Below are positions 36,011-46,398 of a stretch of 64,000 nt of DNA, in pieces (position 1 is the stretch's first letter; every line of letters starts with the position of its first letter). A model generated the notes under the pieces. The model did not search any database and had not been told where the DNA came from. It saw only the letters and a program-made list of their open reading frames with translations. Made by a program: the position numbers and the translations under genes. The DNA is from Dipteronia dyeriana (lineage: Eukaryota > Streptophyta > Magnoliopsida > Sapindales > Sapindaceae). The stretch lies in assembly GCA_032871835.1 (NCBI GenBank), contig CM065295.1:86173819-86237818 (forward strand), in the 5' to 3' direction.

Positions 36011-37454
36011 TTGTCACGGGGTGAGAATTTCATCTAGGCACACCCGTGCGGCACTTAGGCAACTTTCCGTGGGAACGTTGCTAAGTAAGCCTTGTAAGAG
36101 GGACACTCGGGCAAGTTCTTGGACGAACGTTGCCGAGTGTGAAGATGCGGAAGCGATTTAGAGTGAGGAGAGTCGGGAGAGGGTTGAAATGGGGAGCCCG
36201 GAGACAGAGGATCGGTGGGACTTACGACGGAAGACCACGATGCTCTGGATCACTAGAATGCTCACAAATACTCTCAAAGGAAGAGTTGTATTAATGTAAG
36301 AATTCTATGATGGTTTACAAATGAGAGGGGTTGGCTATTTATAGGTGAGCCACCTCCTTAAGGAATGTTCTAGACTAATCTAGTCTAATAGTGGAGATTA
36401 AGTCTCCAGAATATTCTACACCTAACTAGAATACTCTACATGTATTTACATGCCTTTATAAGGTTCTAGATTATTCTACACATATCTAGCTTAGTACAAA
36501 AATGGTGTAGAGATGGTTGAGTTGCTAGAGACTTCCAGAAGCTTGACCAATGTTGGAATTGTGGAGAAGTCTCTAGAATCTTTCAGGAACTGAGCAGAGT
36601 AAGGGCCTTTGTTGGACTCCTGGGCTTGTAAGCTTGCGGCCTGTGACATGACGGTTGAAATATCATAAGGGCTTACATGCCTTTTATTATACAATATATT
36701 ATATAAGGCCCATATTCAAGTTTAACGTTTTTTTTTCTTTCGTGGGGTATACAGTACAAACATTAATGGTTTGAATACTGTTTTAATATATTTTATTTAT
36801 TTTCTAGCATTTATTGTCGTCTGACAGACTACTCGGACTTTACTGTTGTATTATAGAAATTGTTAACATTCACTCTTTTAATAAAAAAAACAAATTTGTA
36901 CATATTCCCCGAATTCCAGATGAAATAAATATATAACTTAAGGTCGATTGTTTTTATCACTGACAAACAGTGTTTTAGTAAACGTTAGGTGCTAGTCGGA
37001 CGGTAGATCAGTGTCTAGCGCTTAGGTGGTTTGGACGGTGCTCAGATGGTCAAACTTTTTTTTTATATAGTTTTTCTTACCATATAAATAATAACAAAAC
37101 TCATATTATGACAAAATTCAATCAAAATCATCAAAATTTAGTCCAAATTTATAAAAAAATCAAATGAAATCCAATCATAAATTGTTAATTTCACAATACA
37201 ATATTCCAATTTCCAACAAAATGATAAAAAAATTCAAAATTTAATCCAAATCCACGAAAACCAAATGGAATCTAATCATAAATTGTCAATTTCACAATCC
37301 AATATTCCAACAACAAAATCATCGAAATATAACATTTCACAATCCCATATTTCAACAATAAAATCATCAAAATCCATAAAAACTTAATGAAATCCATTCA
37401 CAAAGTATCGAACATTCAAAGTTTTAAACAAAAATCAATATCAAATCAGACTAT

Positions 37455-40037
37455 CTAGGATTGAGTTTCTAATGTTTCATCTTCTACTACATATTCATCC
37501 AATTGAAAGACAATGTCATCATCGGATTCAAACTCAACATTTTCTTCAACCGCCTCATTGTCGGATTGAAAATCATCTTCAAGATCTCACATGTCACCAT
37601 CATCTAGCCCCGAACTAGGCTCGATTTCATCATCACCATCATCAACAATCCATCATTGTGCATTACTAGCATCATTTGCTAGTAGTATATCTACCTTGTT
37701 ATCGGCCATTCTTTTTCTTTTATCCATCAATCTATAATTAAATTGGACATACACTGATTGTTCAACCGATTCGTATCTAGTCGATTCTTTTTCTTCGTAT
37801 GTATCTACATCAAATGATCAAAGTAAAATAAAATATTTAAAATAGATATTTAAAATTAAAAGTAACTTCCTAGTTAAGTAGTTATCAACTTATCAATAAT
37901 TCAATATTCAATATACTAAATTACTAATAATCTATAAATCTAATATAGTAACTTACCCCCTCAAATGTGCTCCAATTTCTTTCACAACCGGATGAACTAG
38001 TAGTTAATGAGAGGTTCCTTTTTGCTATTGTTTGCAAGTTTGGTGTTTCGGATATATAATTAGTCCACCAAGTTACTACATCAAAAAGACAAAAATAGTA
38101 AAATATATAAGCTTTAAAAAATACTAACCGTTAAAAAGTAAAAAGTAAAAATAAAAAACAAATGAAAGTTATGAAACAATTAAAATTTACTTTGTTTACC
38201 TGGATTGTATAACTCATCATTATTCTCACATCCTTTCATCGCCAATGATCTTCCGAAAGGACCTTCTTTGCCCAAGTACTTCCCAAACTCAATATTCACA
38301 AAAAGGTTTTGTTTTTCAAGGTCATCAATATATAAAATCTCCGCAAAAGTACAAAACTCATTAGAAACTTCATTATTATAAATTTTTGAAGTTGGCCCAT
38401 TGAAGAAATAGTAGGGATTTAATACGTAGGCTGTCAAATGCAAAGGAGAATCAAGTCAGCCTTTGGATTTCTCATCAATAATCTCAAAGATTGGCAGATA
38501 ATTACTCTTAACATTTTTCAACCCCGCTTGAATCTCTTCTTTAGCTTTTTTTAGCTCCCCATATACAAATCTCATTGATGGTTTTCGGTCCCCATCAACT
38601 AGTCGAATCACCCACACTAAAGGAGAAAAAACCCTCAAGCAATATTTCACACCATTCCAAAACGATGTACTCAATATAGTGTTGTAGGTCGCTTTCCCCT
38701 TAACACTCTTCGACCATTTACATTTCTCCCAATCGGTGCTAGTAAACATTGCCCTTAACTTATCCTTTTTCTCTAACAAAGATTGCAATGTTAAGAAAGC
38801 ATAAACAAACCTAGTAACTCCCGACCTCACTATGTCTCTCTTCCTTGTAAATGTCCTCATTAACGCCAATGTTGTATGGTGGGCATAAATGAAGATAGTG
38901 AAACTCTTGGCTTCCTCAAGTGTATTTATGAACTTTGGTAGCTTGCCAATATCTTCAAGCATGAGGTTAATGTGAGTAACACATGAGCTCCAAAATATAG
39001 ATGGCATTTTCGCTTTCAACATCTTTGCCGCGGCCATATTGTTCGAGGCATTATCGGTCACCACTTGAACAGCATTTTCAGGGCCAACTTCTTCAATCGC
39101 ACTTAACACATACTTAAAAATGTTTTCACTTGTATGTGCCTCAGCAGAACTATCTTTGGAGGAAAGGAAAGTGGTGCCTTCCTTGATATTCACACATAAA
39201 TTCATAATGCTCCTCCTTTTCCTATTCGTTCAAGCGTCCGTCATAATTGAGCACCCATCAACTTTCCATGATTGTTCTTGCTTTTTGAGTGCTTCTTTGG
39301 TTGTTTCAAACTCCTCATTCAGAAGTGGTTCCCTCAATTGCCATTGACTTGGAGGTTTGAAGCTTGGTCAAAATCGACTTATCGCTTCTACCATTTGTAA
39401 GAAACAATCATTATCAATGGCATTAAAAGGAATGTCGGCTTGATACACCCATTTGGCCACATATCTTTGACATGCATGTGTCCTCTCTTTAAGGATGGTA
39501 TCAATGAGGGATTGTTGCTTCATAGTCTTACTCTTTCCATAGACGGAGGAATCGGGGTTGATAGGATTAGCAAATCTATCCATATGGCCAAGAAGCTTAG
39601 AGGATTTCTTTGGCCCTAACCCTTCTATTTCCTCTAACTCTTTTTCACCACCTATACTCACAGTAGCACTTACCTCTTCTTCATCTTTTTTCTTATTTTT
39701 TTTTCTTGTTTTTGGCATCCATTAATGCTTGTTTACACTTCATTTGATTATCCTTTTATGCCTTTCGACATGGCGCAACATTTCCCTGTATGTTGGCAAC
39801 ATGTTATTTTAAACGATAAACCCCAACCCCCTCTCCCCCAGAAAATAACTTTTCACACAAGATGCATTTCACTTTATCTTGATTCTTCTCATCAATCAAA
39901 ATTCCAAACTCCCACCCAACATCATTGGATTTTCATTTCCTTCCGACTGGAACTGAAGAGGCATTAGAGGCAGCCGAAGACACATTAACATTACCGACAG
40001 TATTATGGGCATCACTATTATCAGGCAGGGAAGTCAT
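37455..40037 (-). pseudogene. hAT transposase (BED finger, DUF659, dimerisation domain), broken
   Basis: Starts at ATG 40037. It shows a BED zinc finger (VKCILCEKLF, then HVANIQGNVAPC, 39930-39770), a Lys/Glu-rich linker, a DUF659 core (SIMTDA...TNRKRRSIMN, then VQVVTDNASNNMAAAKMLK and HINLMLEDIGKLP, to about 38960), the block HLTAYVLNPYYF (38420), and after an intron (donor at 38200/38199) the dimerisation motif SSSGCERNWSTFEG near 37980. A last exon ends with TAG at 37455. In-frame stops in the BED region, a TGA in place of Trp near 39228, a TGA near 38456 and a frameshift near 39715 mean it is not functional. Confidence 0.85.
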
Positions 40038-40107
40038 GTTTATAAATTCTGAAATTAAAAATTAAAAATAATAAATCTCATCATCAAGACATCCAAATTG
40101 CAACTCA

Positions 40108-40385
40108 GCAGATTTATGGGTACTTTAAAGTTTAAACACACATTCAACATGATTTATGGAATTCCAAATTTCTATTCACACACATATTCAAACATATGCA
40201 ATTCAACAGATTTATGGGTATTTTAAACACATATTCAACATGATTTATGGAATTCCTAATTGCCATTCACACACATATTCAAACATATGCAATTCAACAG
40301 ATTTATGGGTATTTTAAACACAAATTCAACATGATTTATGGAATTCCAAATTGCTATTCACACACATTCTCAAACATATGTGTTT
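40108..40385. repeat. Tandem repeats of about 91-99 bp in the hAT 5' region
   Basis: Three copies of a unit containing AGATTTATGGGTATTTTAAA, AACATGATTTATGGAATTCC and ACACACATATTCAAACATAT, starting near 40108, 40207 and 40298. They lie upstream of the transposase start, probably in a leader or intron. Confidence 0.8.
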
Positions 40386-42295
40386 TACATTTTTACTGCC
40401 ACAATATATTTATATCAGAGATGGACCAATAATTTATCATTGAATACTCAATCCCATTAAATTAGTGCTCTGTGTAACTTGAAGAGAATTAGGAAACGAA
40501 CAAGTGAAAAACAGAGCAAACCTCAACTGTAATCATTTAATCACTAATCAAGTAATAAGCATTCAGCAGAGACAAACAAACAAATAACCACTGATAATCA
40601 AGTCTTAAAAGTTAAAAGTTAAACCCTAAAGACAAACAAATAATCCGAATCATCAACAACAAATAATCTGAATCAGAAACATATTTTCTGCTCTATGCAA
40701 ATCTACATGTTTTAAATTTAAAGAAAGATTAAACATTTAAAATTATAAAACCAAAACAACAGAGATCTTGATTGATTAATAATTAATTCACTAATTGAGA
40801 GTTGAGAGTTGAGAGTCTTGAGAGTTGAGACTCTTGAGAGTTGAGACAATACCTGAAGCCTGAAGTCGACGGTGGTCGGTGGGTGGGAGCTTCGATTGCG
40901 CGAGTGGCGAAGAGTGATGACGCTTCGATCCGGCGACAACGAGTGACGGCAGGCGACAACGCCTGCTTTTGAGTTGCGACGGCGACGAACGATGGTGGTC
41001 GACGATGACTCGATGAGAGGTGGCTATTGCAAAGAGCCAAAGAGAGGTTGTCGGGTGTCTAGGGTTGTGATTTGGGAATTTTTCAATTTTGGAATTTGGA
41101 ATTTGGAAATTGGAATTGAAGTTCACTGAATCAGGCTTTTTTTTTTAATATATTTGACACAAAACGGTGCCGTTTTAGGCTCGACTTTTTAATTAAAAAA
41201 CCGGCTAGGCAAGGTCAACGACTTTGACCTGCCTAGCCATAAATAAATCGGCCAACTCGCCCGATTTTTCCCAAACTCGTCTGGAATCACCGTTTTTCCC
41301 TGTTTGGAACGACTGGACGCCGTATAGCTGCTAGGCGGGGCTGCCGAGCCCGATTTTTTGAACACTGAACTTAATAGATCTGAATCATAATTATTAAAGT
41401 ATTTTGTTTGTTTTTTTAAGTGGTCAAATTACATAAAAATTCTAAAAAATAAATTAGAATAAAAAGTAAAAAATCATGACTTTTAACTTAATTGCAAATC
41501 ACTGAATTGTATTAAATGCAATTTAAAAGATTTTCTTCCGATACTATCTCCATATATAATATATTTTCAATTTCATCAAAATTACATATGGTATAGAAAT
41601 CTTTATTTTAATATACTGCTTATTTTAAATAGTTTTAAAAATAAAAAATAACCATAATCACTGTTCATATTGGTGTTTAATATTTATACTTTATTATGAT
41701 AGTATAATGATGTATTATATATATATATATATATATATTAGAGTGTTTTGTACGAGTTTTTCTGATGCCCTTTTTATTTTTTGAACAAAAAAACCTTTTC
41801 TTTTTTTAGAAAAATGAAATTTGCTTATAATCAAAGATGAAGATCATGATCAAATGTGTTCATATATAATTATTATTTTTGGATTGTTTTTATTTCATAT
41901 TATATGTATAATTATTTAACATAGGTATAAATGTAAAATTACTTATATTCAGACAATTTTATTTTTAAAAAACAAACGTGTTGACAATACATTCAGATGT
42001 GAGAAAAAACAAACAAACATGTCATTCAGGTTCAGATTTCAGTGTCAATTCAGTCATTAGAAAAATTAAGAACCGTTCAGTTTTCAGATAAAAAAACAAA
42101 CGATCAGTCTTTTATTATATATATATTTTTGTGATTTATTTTTAAGCAAAGTTTTTCATTTAATATGATTCATGACCTTTTGTTTTTATGTTGTTGTGTA
42201 TTTTAGTACTGTGTTCCTTTTTTGTTGATGAATTTACTTGGCATGCTTGGATATATGATTGATCTCTTGCCGGTCTACATTTTGTGTATAATTAG

Positions 42296-43070
42296 GAGTC
42301 TCCTCTTGTGGTAGGGGCTGCCGTGGCAGCTGCTGCAATGGGTGGAAGATATATAATCAGGGCGTGGCAAGCATTCAAAGCTCGTCCAGTCAATCCCCAT
42401 GCACAGAGATTTTATTACGGTGGGTTCGAAAAGGACATGTCTAAGCGAGAAGCAGCATTGATTCTTGGAATCAGGTAAATTCTCCATGTCCAAAATATGG
42501 CGTTTATCAAATTTGGAGGATCTAATAATCATAGATAGAAAATTCAAATGAAAAATATAAATATTAAAAAATTTGGATAAAAATTAGATAAATTATATAT
42601 ATATATATATATTAAAAATTGCTTCTAGAATTGATCTACGCCCAAAACAAGAAATCCCATACTTTGGTGATTTGGTCGGATCCGAATTAGCACTTCTCAG
42701 ATCAGACCGGGCCTCTCCAGCAGTCCAACTGAGATGGGGTGCAGGGCCGTGGTGGCCTAGATGCGCTAGCGATCCGTGCATAGGGGAAGCGGTAGCCCAA
42801 CTTAAAAAGCCATTATTTTTTTAGGACCATACTGATTAAAGAATTATCGTATATTGATACAAGTAAAATTAATGTGGCATGCAGTTTGCTATAATCATTT
42901 TAATGTATCTGTATTCCATTTCGGGTTACGTTTTACAGGGAGCGTGCTGTGGCTATATGAGAGTGATAAAGGCTAATCACCCTGATGCCGGCGGCAGCCA
43001 TTATTTGGCATACAAGATCACTGAAGCCAAAAATGTCTTGACTGGGAGTAAGGCACACTCACACAAATAA
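42296..43070 (+). pseudogene. TIM14/PAM18-like (mitochondrial J-protein) gene fragment
   Basis: Exon A (42296-42474) has the family's N-terminal hydrophobic segment and AWQAFKARP, then FYYGGFEKDMSKREAALILG, and a good GT donor. Exon B (from 42939) restarts with ERAVA but then hits stops. A shifted frame gives RVIKANHPDAGGSHYLAYKI, with the HPD motif, up to the stop at 43070. Compared with the family, helix II before HPD (roughly six to ten residues) is missing along with the frame. No start-codon exon is found upstream. Normally this protein stimulates mtHsp70 at the TIM23 import motor. It could be a transposed gene fragment; an unseen alternative splice form is less likely. Confidence 0.75.
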
Positions 43071-43484
43071 AGGGCTCGAAAAATTGGCAATATTTGAGAG
43101 GGGTGTTATGCAAATATCATCAGTTTAGTAATGTAAGTTTAAAAGACATCATTTAAATTAAACAGACGAGAATACCCCCACAAAATTGAAAAAGAGAAAA
43201 TTTGTCGTTTTGTGTTTTTTATAAAAGCAACAGTGAGAAAGAAACCGAGAAATAAACCGACGATAACGAAATCGACGGCGAGGAAGTCGACAGCTTATTG
43301 ACCGGAACGGGAATACAGTACATTTCGCAACGAGTGACAAAGGTAAGTTGAGTTTGTTTTATGTATCGATTTGTTGTTCATAACTTATAATTGCATTTTC
43401 AGACTTGTTATGTTGAAAGAAACTGTAGATTAGAGTTGACAGTGGTTGTGGTTTTGGTTTGAGTTTGAAATGAGGTTCAATATT
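43071..43484. other. Possible exon-like remnant before the minisatellite
   Basis: The stretch 43220-43342 is purine-rich and ends ACAAAGGTAAGTTGAG, a strong donor-like site. I see no protein domain. It might be a 5' UTR exon remnant. Confidence 0.25.
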
Positions 43485-44645
43485 CTGGTATCGATGATTT
43501 TTTTTTTTTGAAAAAAAAATCGAGAATATTTCAACCGAGATCGATGAATTTTTTTAGAAAGAATCGAGAGGTTTTTCAAAGTGATAGAGCTTTTGTTAAA
43601 TGATCGAGAATATTTTTCATAGAATCGAGAGGTTTTTCAAAGGATTGAGACTATTATGAAAGGAACGAGAATTTTTGAAAACGATCGAGAATATTATGAT
43701 AACGATCGATATTTTTTTTCAAAGGATTGAGATTTTTTAAAATGATTGAATCGAGAAGATTTTTCTAATAATCGAAAAAATTATTCAAAGAATCGAGAGT
43801 TTTGTGAAAGTGTCGAGAATATTTTCAAATGACCGAGAATGTTTTCAAACGATCGAGAATGTTTTCAAACGATCGAGAATGTTTTTCAAATGGTCCAGTT
43901 TTTAGAAAATGATCGATAATATTTTTCAAAGAATCGAGAGGTTTTTCAAAGGCTCGAGACAATTTTCAAAGCTTCGAGGATATTTTCAAAGGGTTGAGAT
44001 TTTTTAAATTGATCGAGAACATTTTTCAAAGAATCGAGAGGTTTTTCAAAGGATCGAGAGTTTTTTAAAAGGATCGATAATATTTTCTAACAATCGAGAA
44101 TGTTTTTCAAAGGGTCGAGAACATTTTCAAATGATAGTGAAGTTTTTTCAATGAATCGAGAGGTTTTACAAATGATCGAGACTAATTTGAAAGGATCGAG
44201 CCTATTTGCAAATGATCGAGAACTTTTGAAACAAATTGACAACTTTTTAAAATGATCGTGAAGTTTTTTTAATGAATCGAGAGGTTTTATAAAGGATCGA
44301 GACTAATTTCAAAGGATCGAACCTATTTGCAAAGGATCGAGAACTTTATAAACAAATCGATAACGTTTTTAAATGATCGTGAAGTTTTTTCAATGAATCG
44401 AGAGTTTTTAGAAAGGATTGAGACTATTTACAAAGGATCGAGCCTATTTGCAAAGGATCAAGAACATTTGTAACGGTTCGAGATCTTTTTAAAGGGTTCG
44501 AGATCTTTTTAAAGGGATCGAAAACATTTGTAACGGTTCGAGATCTTTTAAAAGGGTTCGAGAACTTTTGTAACGGTTCGAGAACTTTTCCTAAGGGATC
44601 GAACATTTTTTGTCGAGCATCTTTTTCAAATAATCGAGTTTTTTT
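43485..44645. repeat. Degenerate minisatellite of about 21-bp units with a 121-bp higher-order repeat
   Basis: About 50 units of the form GATCGAGAATNTTTTTCAAAG, with variants such as AATCGAGAGGTTTTTCAAAG, fill 1.15 kb. From 44137, three larger units start with GTGAAGTTTTTT at 44137, 44258 and 44379, exactly 121 bp apart, each made of about six small units. No coding function is evident; frames through it are low-complexity. Confidence 0.9.
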
Positions 44646-46398
44646 CAAACTAAAAAAGAGCTCATTCCAATATAAAATAAGCTCGATTCATCTTAAAATT
44701 TTCTCGGTCACACAAGAAAAAAGCATTATAGTGCAGAATCTGAAATGGATACATTGATATCGAGGAATGGATACATTGTAAACCCACACAGAAATGAATG
44801 CAAAATATCTGAAATGCATAAAAGAAATAAAAGAAATAAAAGAAATTTAAGTGAATATCATAAATATTTGTTATCTTCTAGTGCAGAATCTGGAGAGGGT
44901 CGAGACTCAAGTTTTTCAGACAACAACTTTTCTGGGGAGATACCAACGAGTTCAGAAAGGGGCTTTTAAAAAAATTAAGTTTATGGGTAATTTAGACAGT
45001 TCACCATAATATGTGCTTTTTAAACTTAAGTTATTAAAATGACAACATCATCACAACACACCTTAAAAAATATGATATATTTCGTCATTTCCTCCACAAA
45101 TAAAATTAAAGTTTCTATGACTATAATCACATAAATAATGATATCCATGCAATTCTTTTCATGTCTCAGACCTGTGACATTGAACAAATAAATGATTATC
45201 AAGTACTTCTGTGTACTTTGGACAGAAATGTTCAATACTAAATGCAAGTAAATATAATTCTTTTTGGTCCCATGACAAAGGTAGTTTCCTTCTGTTTTAG
45301 ACTTTTTAAATTTTTAAATCTTTAATTTATATACACTAAATCATTGTTTCTTCATCTAAATGTAATAAATTCTACGCGGGGAATTTAAAACTCATGGTCT
45401 GAGAGTTGTGCAACCACTTAATAAATGAATGATATTTTTTTTATCAGATAAAACAATGTTTAAATAAAATATCGGTAATAATAGAAGGAAAATACTTAGG
45501 TATTGACTAGTCAGTACCCAAGATATTGACTCATATTTTTATTAATGGAAAAATCCACTACCATTCCTATATATTTAATATCAAACATGGTCGATACAAG
45601 GTATTGACCCAAATATTGTCCATAGTGGAAAATGGAAATTACAACATTATATCTAAAGGGCCATATGTCTTTAGTTCATCTTGCTTTTAGCAAAAATAAT
45701 TTTCGCCCCGTTGACTATTGTCCTTTTAATATGTCATGATCTTGAAAGTTTCAAGTTGGATACGATGTTTGAATAATTAAGTCATCAATACAATATTACT
45801 CAAAATCATGACTTGATAATATATATGAAGACGTGGAAAATTGGACCACCTTAGCATTTTTTTTAAGTAAATCATCTCTTCTTGCAAAACAGACTATTGT
45901 CAAGCGGTCATTGATTGTGCAAGTGAGGATAATGTTCAAATCAAATTTAGTATTTTATGTGAATATGTAGTTTCTAAAAGAATAACGATAATTTTAGAGT
46001 TACCGTTTTCTGGTATAGTTTGATGTTGATAACGTTTATTAAATCCGACGATACCATAAATTTGAGTATTTATACATATTCGTTATTAAAAAAAAATCCA
46101 TTTCAGAATAAATTAGATCTCCTTTACTCATTTTTAATTTTTAAATAATTAATAATATAACTATTTATATTTAAAATGGCAAAAGTCCCTTTTATCCCTT
46201 GACCGTTACCTTCCAAGTTCCAAGCACCATTGACCGCTAAGGCAGGTGATGTTTGTCTGATATTTGGAAAAAAGTTCATAAGCTTGAAATTACACCTAAA
46301 TCCGGGGATGTCTATGCAATTTTTTGATTAAAGAAAACAAAATAGAAGTCCAGTGGCGGAGTGTTCAAATACAAGAGCAAAATGAGCTGAATTCCGAC
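44646..46398. other. AT-rich intergenic sequence upstream of the desulfhydrase gene
   Basis: A 74-codon frame at 44745-44969 is Lys/Asn/Ser-rich and ends with a leucine-rich-repeat-like NNFSGEIPTS. I cannot tell whether that is a relic or chance. The rest has no recognised feature. The promoter and 5' UTR of the downstream gene must lie in its last few hundred bases. Confidence 0.4.

Larger units (their letters stand above)
34733..36648 (-). mobile_element. Non-autonomous LTR element, 1.9 kb, reverse orientation
   Basis: LTRs at 34733-35368 (636 bp) and 36012-36648 (637 bp) are nearly identical and end in the 8-bp palindromic pair TGTCACGG/CC(C or T)GTGACA. TGAC flanks both sides, a possible 4-bp target duplication. 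The complement of a Met-tRNA primer site (GCTCTGATACCA, 35998-36009) abuts the right LTR, and a CTCCCCCACC tract (purine-rich on the minus strand) abuts the left, so it reads on the minus strand. The 643-bp interior has no gag, RT or integrase. Near-identity of the LTRs implies a young insertion. Confidence 0.88.
36968..41367 (-). mobile_element. hAT DNA transposon, 4.4 kb, decayed
   Basis: The ends are CAGTGTTTTAGTAAACG at 36968 and, in complement, CAGTGTTCAAAAAATCGG at 41367. Both begin CAGTGTT, as many plant hAT ends do. Cys/Gly-type GGCTAGGC motifs near the right end (41190-41340) are subterminal repeats. The coding part on the minus strand is a hAT transposase. An exact 8-bp target duplication is not visible. 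Confidence 0.75.
36941..42110. mobile_element. MITE-like element, family member 2, split by a hAT transposon
   Basis: The left fragment is 36941-36967 (AGGTCGATTGTTTTTATCAC). The right part, 41368-42110, matches the copy at 14393-15179 from its GGGTCTGAATTATAATTATT position on. Joining the two sides restores the order of the intact copy. The right end complement reads GACTGATCGTTTGTTTTTT, inverted to the left end. A (TA)n tract lies at about 41715. Confidence 0.6.

Noticed and set aside
40783..41126. Overlapping minus-strand frames near the right end of the hAT element
   Set aside because: Low-complexity, Ser/Arg-rich, no domain; probably leader sequence of the transposase or subterminal repeat.
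43485..44645. CRISPR-like array
   Set aside because: Units are contiguous and degenerate with no unique spacers, and the DNA is plant nuclear.
44424..44648. 74-codon frame with repeated Phe-Asp-Pro motifs
   Set aside because: It arises from the 21-bp minisatellite, whose period is a multiple of three.
44745..44969. Leucine-rich-repeat receptor fragment (NNFSGEIPTS)
   Set aside because: Only ten residues match and nothing around them continues the pattern.
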